Below the pieces are notes generated by a model. The model was not told the origin of the DNA. It saw only the letters and a list, made by a program, of their open reading frames with translations, and did not search any database. The position numbers and the translations under genes are program-made. Below are positions 6,705 to 11,075 of a DNA stretch of 11,075 nt, piece after piece; position 1 is the stretch's first letter; each line of letters starts with the position of its first letter. The stretch is taken from contig JAPOQT010000091.1 of NCBI GenBank assembly GCA_026710525.1, positions 1 through 11,075 on the forward strand, read 5' to 3'. Source of the DNA: Pseudomonadota bacterium (GTDB lineage: Bacteria; Bdellovibrionota_B; Oligoflexia; Oligoflexales; Bin106).

Positions 6705-7475
6705 TTAAATTCCTGCTTTAACTCCGAAGGCAAAACCTCTTCTTTTTAGGTCAAATTTAATATGAGATATATTTACGTTGTCTGAGACTCGGTAACTATC
6801 TTGATTCCCAGAAGATTCCTCCTTAATTGATTGAGATAAGCTGATGGTATCCTGACTCCACTCATATTCAGCAAAGAGAGACAAAAATGGCATGGGGGAA
6901 TAATGAATACCAACGGCATAACGAAATCCTCTGCCATCAAGGGGGATATTAATATCTTGCCAAGTATTGTTTTTGTCTTGTAAAGAGGCGGCTTGATTCA
7001 GGCGAGCGAAGGCATAGTGACCGCGAACAATTGGCCCCAGAGGTATTCCAGGAAACGAGCTTGAGATACTGATTTCTGGGCCAACAAAGTAGCCATCTAG
7101 TTTTTCAAGTCTTCCTGTGAGCGGATCACCCTTATTTGTGGTGGCAGAAAAGGCTGGCCACTGTAAGTGGTAATTTTCATAACTACCAACCACTCCGAAA
7201 GCAATATCAGTAAAAGGTATGGGAATGGGTGGGCTGGCATGGACGCGTAACTGAATAAAATCCATGCTGTACACTTGATTTTTCATATGTGATAACTGAT
7301 CACTCTGGGGCTCAACTGTGACTTGATGAGAATAGCCTAGTTGGAGACCACCGCCAACAAGACCATAGAGATTCTCGGTACTGATAAAATAAGTGACGAG
7401 AACAACACAAAAGCAGATGGCTTTTTCTTTGTTGTTAGTTAGCCATGCCATCAAAGTTGGTTGTGAGTAAATCAT
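6705..7475 (-). CDS. Putative outer-membrane beta-barrel protein
   Basis: A 256-residue protein of unknown specific role. The N-terminus has a charged stretch (NNKEK, 14-18) and a hydrophobic signal (19-33), with cleavage plausible near LYG-LVGG (38/39). The mature part is rich in Gly and aromatic residues, with alternating polar/hydrophobic strands typical of outer-membrane barrels: GGGLQLGYSHQVTV, DIAFGVVGSYENYHL, GYFVGPEISISSS, PIVRGHYAFARL, FRYAVGIHYS, FLSLFAEYEWSQD and a final RGFAFGVKAGI. About eight strands seem likely, similar in size to OmpW- or OmpA-barrel-type proteins. The last residue is Ile, not the usual Phe or Trp. The start at 7475 is supported by GAGG at 7481-7484 and a promoter at 7537-7565. 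A porin, adhesin or assembly factor is possible; the sequence does not decide. Confidence 0.65.
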   Translation of the reverse strand: MIYSQPTLMAWLTNNKEKAICFCVVLVTYFISTENLYGLVGGGLQLGYSHQVTVEPQSDQLSHMKNQVYSMDFIQLRVHASPPIPIPFTDIAFGVVGSYENYHLQWPAFSATTNKGDPLTGRLEKLDGYFVGPEISISSSFPGIPLGPIVRGHYAFARLNQAASLQDKNNTWQDINIPLDGRGFRYAVGIHYSPMPFLSLFAEYEWSQDTISLSQSIKEESSGNQDSYRVSDNVNISHIKFDLKRRGFAFGVKAGI

Positions 7476-7536
7476 TATTACCTCATGAGTGATATGAAAC
7501 AGATCAAATAGGGTTACTTAGATGACTTAGTTTACC

Positions 7537-7565
7537 GTTATCATGAATAAAAAGCAATGTGTCAC
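7537..7565 (-). promoter_or_regulatory. Sigma70-like promoter of the barrel gene
   Basis: On the minus strand GTGACA (7560-7565), a 17-nt spacer and GATAAC (7537-7542) match the sigma70 consensus at five and four of six positions. Predicted start near 7530 leaves a leader of about 55 nt before the ATG at 7475. Confidence 0.4.
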
Positions 7566-7741
7566 CTGTTATATTTGTTCCTGACAGGACTTTTAAAAAA
7601 TTCATGGCTTAATGACGATGCCTAGGTGGTGACGTGTTGAAAAAATAGATTCCTGTTCTTTTTTTGTGGCTTGTTTTTTTATCATTTTGATGGTAGGATA
7701 CAGCGGTAATTTTGTTGTATGAGCTCACTCTCTTAGGTGCT

Positions 7742-7806
7742 TGTCTAAACCAGGATAGTGGGTTATTTTTATGACATCCCTAGCTAGCACCTGTCTAGGA
7801 TAATGG
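7742..7806 (+). repeat. Imperfect direct repeat upstream of nqrA
   Basis: TGTCTA plus AGGATAGTGG (7742-7747, 7752-7761) recur as the overlapping block TGTCTAGGATAATGG (7792-7806). The TGTCTA copies are 50 bp apart and the AGGATA copies 45 bp apart. A further AGGATA is at 7695-7700. CCTAG (7779-7783) and CTAGG (7795-7799) form an inverted repeat around the second copy. It may be a regulator site for the nqr operon; this is inference. Confidence 0.3.
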
Positions 7807-7821
7807 TCAGTCTTTGGTTGG

Positions 7822-9231
7822 ATGAATCTTATGCATATTACTCGTGGTCTTGATATTCCTATTTTAGGACAGCCAAAACCAGAGATTGATCTTGCCCCTG
7901 ATCCTCAGCATGTTGCTGTGTTGGGATGTGACTTTCATGGCTTAAAGCCGACAATGTTGGTGGAAAAAGGTACTCAGGTTCGCCGCGGTGCTCCCTTGTT
8001 TGAAGATAAAAAAAATCCTGGTGTTATTCACACAGCACCTGCTTCAGGGGTTGTCATTGATATCCATCGTGGCGAGAAAAGACGCTTTCTGTCATGTGTG
8101 ATTAAAGTCGATATCGAGCAGAATCGTCAGGATCAAAAAACACCACTTTTTGAACCTTATCCCGCAGAAAATCTGTTGCTGAATAGTCACGAGAAATTAG
8201 TGAAAGAGCGGGTGGTTAAGTCAGGGTTATGGCCTGCTTTTCGGACTCGACCATTTTCCAAAACTCCGTCTTTAGATGCAAGACCAGAAGCGGTTTTTGT
8301 CTCCACTCATGATTCTCAGCCACTCGCTATGAATCCAGGACTGATTATTGATCTACACTCACATGCTTTTTATGTTGGTTTAAAGGTGATTCACGCTTTA
8401 ACTCGCAGAAATATTTTTCTTAATAAGGGTGAGAATCAAAATATTCCTGGTGATGATTTAGAGTTTGTGACCACCGAAGTTTGGAGTGGTAAGCATCCAT
8501 CGGGACTCGTCGGCACCCATATGCATTATTTAAAACCGGTGAATATTGATCAAGTGAACTGGCATATTGGCTATCAGGATGTGGTGGCTCTTGGTTATCT
8601 CTTTGATCAAGGAATTCTTTGGCATACAAGATACGTTGCGTTATCTGGTCCTGCCAGCAACCAACCGAGGGTGTTACAAACGTGTCAGGGGGCATCACTA
8701 GATGATATTTTGCCTAACAAGGAATTTAAACAGCAAAACCCTGAGTCTGAATCACCAAAAACAGACATCCGGGTGATTTCTGGTTCTGTTTTAGGTGGTC
8801 GAACGTCCCAGGTACCTGTCAACTTTTTGTCTCGGTGGTCATATCAAGTGACACTGATACATGAAGGTAAAACCCGAGATTTCTTTCTCACCAAGGGTTG
8901 GCTATCTCCTGGATTTCACAAATTTTCTGTTTTAGGTACCTATTTGGGTAAATTTATTCCTGGTTATTTATTTCCTATGACCACCAACACCCAAGGTTCG
9001 AGAAGATCAATGGTTCCTATTGGTCTTTATGAAAAAGTTATGCCCCTTGATATTCTCGGTACTTATTTACTTCGCGCATTAATCGCCAAGGATACGGAAA
9101 GAGCTCAGGCACTGGGGGTTTTGGAGTTAGATGAAGCAGATTTAGCCCTGGCGACATTTGTTTGCCCAGGGAAATATGAATATGGTCCTATTCTTAGGGA
9201 AAATCTTGAACTTATTGAAAAAAACGGTTAA
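7822..9231 (+). CDS. nqrA: Na+-translocating NADH:quinone reductase subunit A
   Basis: Peripheral subunit of the Na+-NQR complex, a respiratory enzyme that oxidises NADH, reduces ubiquinone and pumps Na+ out across the inner membrane. At 469 residues it is slightly longer than the Vibrio protein (about 446). Family segments in order: RGLDIPILGQP (8-18), LKPTMLVEKG (41-50), the conserved block FEDKKNPGV (60-68) with TAPASG (71-76) and RGEKRR (83-88), GTHMHYLKPV (231-240), WHIGYQDV (247-254), VISGSVLGGRT (318-328), MVPIGLYEKVMPLDI (397-411), LGVLELDEADLAL (431-443) and FVCPGKYEYGPILRE (446-460). Residues 298-316 hold a polar insertion. Start choice is open: ATG 7822 and ATG 7831 (codon 4, MHITRGLD, closer to Vibrio) both have weak ribosome binding sites. 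First gene of the operon; nqrB follows after 3 nt. Confidence 0.97.
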   Translation: MNLMHITRGLDIPILGQPKPEIDLAPDPQHVAVLGCDFHGLKPTMLVEKGTQVRRGAPLFEDKKNPGVIHTAPASGVVIDIHRGEKRRFLSCVIKVDIEQNRQDQKTPLFEPYPAENLLLNSHEKLVKERVVKSGLWPAFRTRPFSKTPSLDARPEAVFVSTHDSQPLAMNPGLIIDLHSHAFYVGLKVIHALTRRNIFLNKGENQNIPGDDLEFVTTEVWSGKHPSGLVGTHMHYLKPVNIDQVNWHIGYQDVVALGYLFDQGILWHTRYVALSGPASNQPRVLQTCQGASLDDILPNKEFKQQNPESESPKTDIRVISGSVLGGRTSQVPVNFLSRWSYQVTLIHEGKTRDFFLTKGWLSPGFHKFSVLGTYLGKFIPGYLFPMTTNTQGSRRSMVPIGLYEKVMPLDILGTYLLRALIAKDTERAQALGVLELDEADLALATFVCPGKYEYGPILRENLELIEKNG

Positions 9232-9234
9232 CCG

Positions 9235-10458
9235 ATGATCCAAAAATTGCGCCAATTTTTAGATCGTCTAGAGCCTCATTTTAAAGAAGGCAAGTTGTCA
9301 AAGGCTTATCCTCTCTATGAAGCTCTGGATACATTTTTATATGCTCCGGATTCGGTTACTCGAACCACGGCTCATGTTCGTGATGCCATTGATTTAAAAC
9401 GGCTCATGTTTTCGGTCATTATTGCCCTACAGCCTGTGATTCTCATGGCCCAATACAACACAGGTCTTCAGGCTAATAGAGCCTTAGCTCAAATGGGATT
9501 AGAACGTTCTGAATCATTTTGGCGCGGAGCGATTCTTGAGTTTTTAGGTCTTGGTTATAATCCCCATTCATTTTTGGATAACTTTGTCCATGGGATGCTG
9601 TACTTTGTCCCTATTTTTGTGGTCACCCAGATAGCCGGTGGTCTGATGGAGGTCCTCTTTGCTACTTTGAGGAAACATGAGATTAACGAAGGCTTCCTGG
9701 TGACGGGTATGCTCTACCCCTTAACGTTACCCCCTGATACTCCCCTATGGCAGGTGGCCCTTGGTATTATTTTTGGTGTCGTCATTGGTAAAGAGATATT
9801 TGGTGGTACTGGTAGGAACTTTCTTAACCCGGCACTTACTGGTCGAGCCTTTCTATTTTTTGCTTATCCAGCAGATATTTCTGGTAACAGTGTTTGGGTG
9901 GCGGTGGATGGTTATACGAAAGCCACAGGTTTGTCTGTGGCTTCAGAGTCAGGTTTGGCTGGACTCGCGCAAAACTATAACTGGTGGCAATCATTTTTAG
10001 GTTTTATCCCTGGTTCAATGGGTGAAACATCCACACTAGGCTGTTTGCTTGGTGCGGTTCTTTTGGTGGCTATGGGGATTGGTTCCCTGAGGATTATGGT
10101 ATCGATGGTCCTAGGCACAGCAACTTGTATTACCTTATTTAATGTTTTTGGTGATCCGACAAGTAATCCATTCCTTGCGGTGCCATTTCACTGGCATCTT
10201 GTTTTGGGTGGCTATGCTTTTGGTTTGGTGTTTATGGCCACTGATCCGGTGTCAGCGTCATTTACGGCCACGGGTAAATTATATTATGGTTTTTTAATAG
10301 GTATTATGGTCGCTTTGGTGAGGGTGTTAAATCCAGCATATCCAGAAGGTACCATGTTGGCGATTTTGTTTGCGAATTCGTTCGCTCCCCTAATCGATTA
10401 CTTTGTTATCCGATCTAACATTAAAAGGAGGATTGCTCGTCATGGCCCTACCTCCTAG
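9235..10458 (+). CDS. nqrB: Na+-translocating NADH:quinone reductase subunit B
   Basis: Integral-membrane subunit that carries covalent FMN and riboflavin and forms part of the sodium and quinone pathway. Length 407 matches the family. Residues 1-50 form the cytoplasmic N-terminus with the typical [12 protein letters not shown] (47-58). Multiple membrane helices follow from about 56. [12 protein letters not shown] (132-143) corresponds to the Gly-Gly region linked to quinone-site inhibitors in Vibrio. [20 protein letters not shown] spans 185-204. DGYTKAT (225-231) fits the ApbE flavinylation pattern DxxTxAT, with Thr231 as the predicted FMN attachment residue (Thr236 in Vibrio cholerae). The C-terminus [17 protein letters not shown] (383-399) is typical. 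ATG 9235 has no clear ribosome binding site, so translation is probably coupled to nqrA. Its last 17 nt overlap nqrC. Confidence 0.98.
   Translation: MIQKLRQFLDRLEPHFKEGKLSKAYPLYEALDTFLYAPDSVTRTTAHVRDAIDLKRLMFSVIIALQPVILMAQYNTGLQANRALAQMGLERSESFWRGAILEFLGLGYNPHSFLDNFVHGMLYFVPIFVVTQIAGGLMEVLFATLRKHEINEGFLVTGMLYPLTLPPDTPLWQVALGIIFGVVIGKEIFGGTGRNFLNPALTGRAFLFFAYPADISGNSVWVAVDGYTKATGLSVASESGLAGLAQNYNWWQSFLGFIPGSMGETSTLGCLLGAVLLVAMGIGSLRIMVSMVLGTATCITLFNVFGDPTSNPFLAVPFHWHLVLGGYAFGLVFMATDPVSASFTATGKLYYGFLIGIMVALVRVLNPAYPEGTMLAILFANSFAPLIDYFVIRSNIKRRIARHGPTS
10427..10432 (+). promoter_or_regulatory. Strong ribosome binding site of nqrC inside nqrB
   Basis: AGGAGG lies 9 nt before the ATG at 10442 and within the final codons of nqrB. 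It fixes the nqrC start and the 17-nt gene overlap. Confidence 0.85.
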
Positions 10459-11075
10459 GATAACCACCCGACAAACCTTTCTTGTGGCTTTGATTTTAAG
10501 TGCGGTGTGCTCACTGTTAGTGAGTTCTACTGTGATTTTTTTAAAGGACAAACAAGAGCAGAACATGCTGATATTTAAAAGAGCTAATGTTCTCAAAGCT
10601 GCTGGTTTTCAGGTGAAAGGTAGCCAAGTGAATCAACTGTTTGAACAAAGAATCGAACTAAGATATTTTACTCTTGAGACAGGGGAATATGTGGATGCTC
10701 CGAAGGATCCCCAGTTTGATTCTGTGGATGCGGCTAAGAATCCTGAATTTTCTCAACCCATTGATCCAAGCAAGGACTTGGCTCGGATCAAAAGACGATC
10801 TGCGGTATCAGAGGTCTATTTTTTACGTAGTGATGATGAAAATTCACCGAAGATAAACAGGGTTATTCTCCCTGTGCGAGGTAAAGGACTGTGGTCCACC
10901 ATGAAAGGTTTTATGGCTCTTGATCCTGAATCTTTTGATGTTCTCGGTTTGAGTTTTTATTCCCATGCTGAAACGCCAGGTCTTGGTGGTGAAATTGATA
11001 ACCCTAAATGGTTGAATACTTGGCCTGGCAAGAAGATTTATAATGCGAAAGGTCAGGTGGCTTTAAAAGTATTAA
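10442..11075 (+). CDS. nqrC: Na+-translocating NADH:quinone reductase subunit C, 3' end outside window
   Basis: Subunit with one N-terminal membrane anchor and a large periplasmic FMN-binding domain that passes electrons within Na+-NQR. The 211 codons seen include the anchor helix (about 12-34), [13 protein letters not shown] (73-85), the conserved [16 protein letters not shown] (145-160) and the FMN-domain motif [16 protein letters not shown] (175-190). The covalent FMN threonine (the SGAT region, Thr225 in Vibrio) lies beyond the window edge, so it cannot be checked. The start is fixed by AGGAGG at 10427-10432 and by [17 protein letters not shown]. Its frame overlaps the nqrB stop by 17 nt. 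The reading frame stays open to the last base; nqrD, nqrE and nqrF are expected downstream. Confidence 0.96.
   Translation, partial: MALPPRITTRQTFLVALILSAVCSLLVSSTVIFLKDKQEQNMLIFKRANVLKAAGFQVKGSQVNQLFEQRIELRYFTLETGEYVDAPKDPQFDSVDAAKNPEFSQPIDPSKDLARIKRRSAVSEVYFLRSDDENSPKINRVILPVRGKGLWSTMKGFMALDPESFDVLGLSFYSHAETPGLGGEIDNPKWLNTWPGKKIYNAKGQVALKVL

Larger units (their letters stand above)
7476..7821. other. Divergent regulatory region between the barrel gene and nqrA
   Basis: 346 bp without a gene. The left part holds the minus-strand promoter (7537-7565). Behind its -35, TCCTGACAGGA (7579-7589) is a 5-bp inverted repeat with a 1-nt centre. The right part is T-rich (7660-7680) and must hold the nqr promoter, but no candidate is strong: TTGTCT (7741-7746)-N17-TATTTT (7764-7769) matches four of six in each hexamer. 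Repeated TGTCTA and AGGATA motifs lie close to nqrA. Confidence 0.55.

Noticed and set aside
6496..6708. Plus-strand frame of 70 codons between the Cys-rich gene and the barrel gene
   Set aside because: It starts with TTG (first ATG at 6517), has no ribosome binding site, lies head-to-head against the neighbouring minus gene, and its product has no recognisable feature beyond a short hydrophobic start. Probably chance.
8420..8698. Minus-strand frame of 92 codons
   Set aside because: Antisense to well-conserved nqrA sequence.
9761..10000. Plus-strand frame of 79 codons
   Set aside because: Shifted frame inside nqrB.
10390..10856. Frames at 10390-10596 (minus) and 10674-10856 (plus)
   Set aside because: Shadows of the nqrB end and nqrC. 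The nqrC frame through this stretch shows clear family motifs.

Overview
This window comes from a Gram-negative, moderately AT-rich bacterial chromosome. The sequence shows a Na+-translocating NADH:quinone reductase operon start (nqrA-nqrB-nqrC), a dnaK, a ComEC-family channel, a probable outer-membrane beta-barrel and at least two lipoprotein-like or Sec-exported proteins. I cannot fix the taxon. NqrA and NqrB read like proteobacterial proteins, while the DnaK ATPase-domain wording is also found in several other Gram-negative phyla. No mobile element, phage gene, CRISPR array, tRNA or rRNA was seen.

Layout. Positions 1-911 (minus) hold the N-terminal half of dnaK. Its own sigma32-like promoter lies at about 1057-1087. 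Positions 1106-2848 (minus) encode a ComEC/Rec2 homologue that has the membrane Competence domain but no C-terminal metallo-beta-lactamase domain. A 360-bp gap then leads to a short lipoprotein gene (3210-3569, plus). Next comes a 554-bp non-coding stretch with a perfect 12-bp inverted repeat, a 21-bp-spaced direct repeat, a strong sigma70-like promoter, and a terminator-like hairpin starting about 4 nt after the predicted transcription start. That promoter points at a 607-codon gene (4124-5947) for an exported alpha/beta-hydrolase (GHSLG serine, HGWRG oxyanion loop, Asp in an LDPA-like strand). It converges with a minus-strand gene for a cysteine-rich exported protein (stop at 5956), followed by a minus-strand outer-membrane beta-barrel gene (6705-7475). 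A 346-bp divergent region carries the promoter of the barrel gene and duplicated motifs upstream of nqrA. The rest is nqrA (7822-9231), nqrB (9235-10458) and the first 211 codons of nqrC (10442 to the window end).

How the genes fit together. The nqr genes are a tightly coupled operon: a 3-nt gap, then a 17-nt overlap with a strong internal ribosome binding site. They build a respiratory sodium pump. dnaK (chaperone) and comEC (DNA uptake) are separate core functions. Between them and nqr sits a group of four envelope or exported proteins of unknown role: lipoprotein, hydrolase, Cys-rich protein and beta-barrel. They are on both strands with separate control signals, so they are neighbours rather than an operon. 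I see no clear new defence or mobile system. The most unusual material is the exported hydrolase and the structured non-coding region in front of it.
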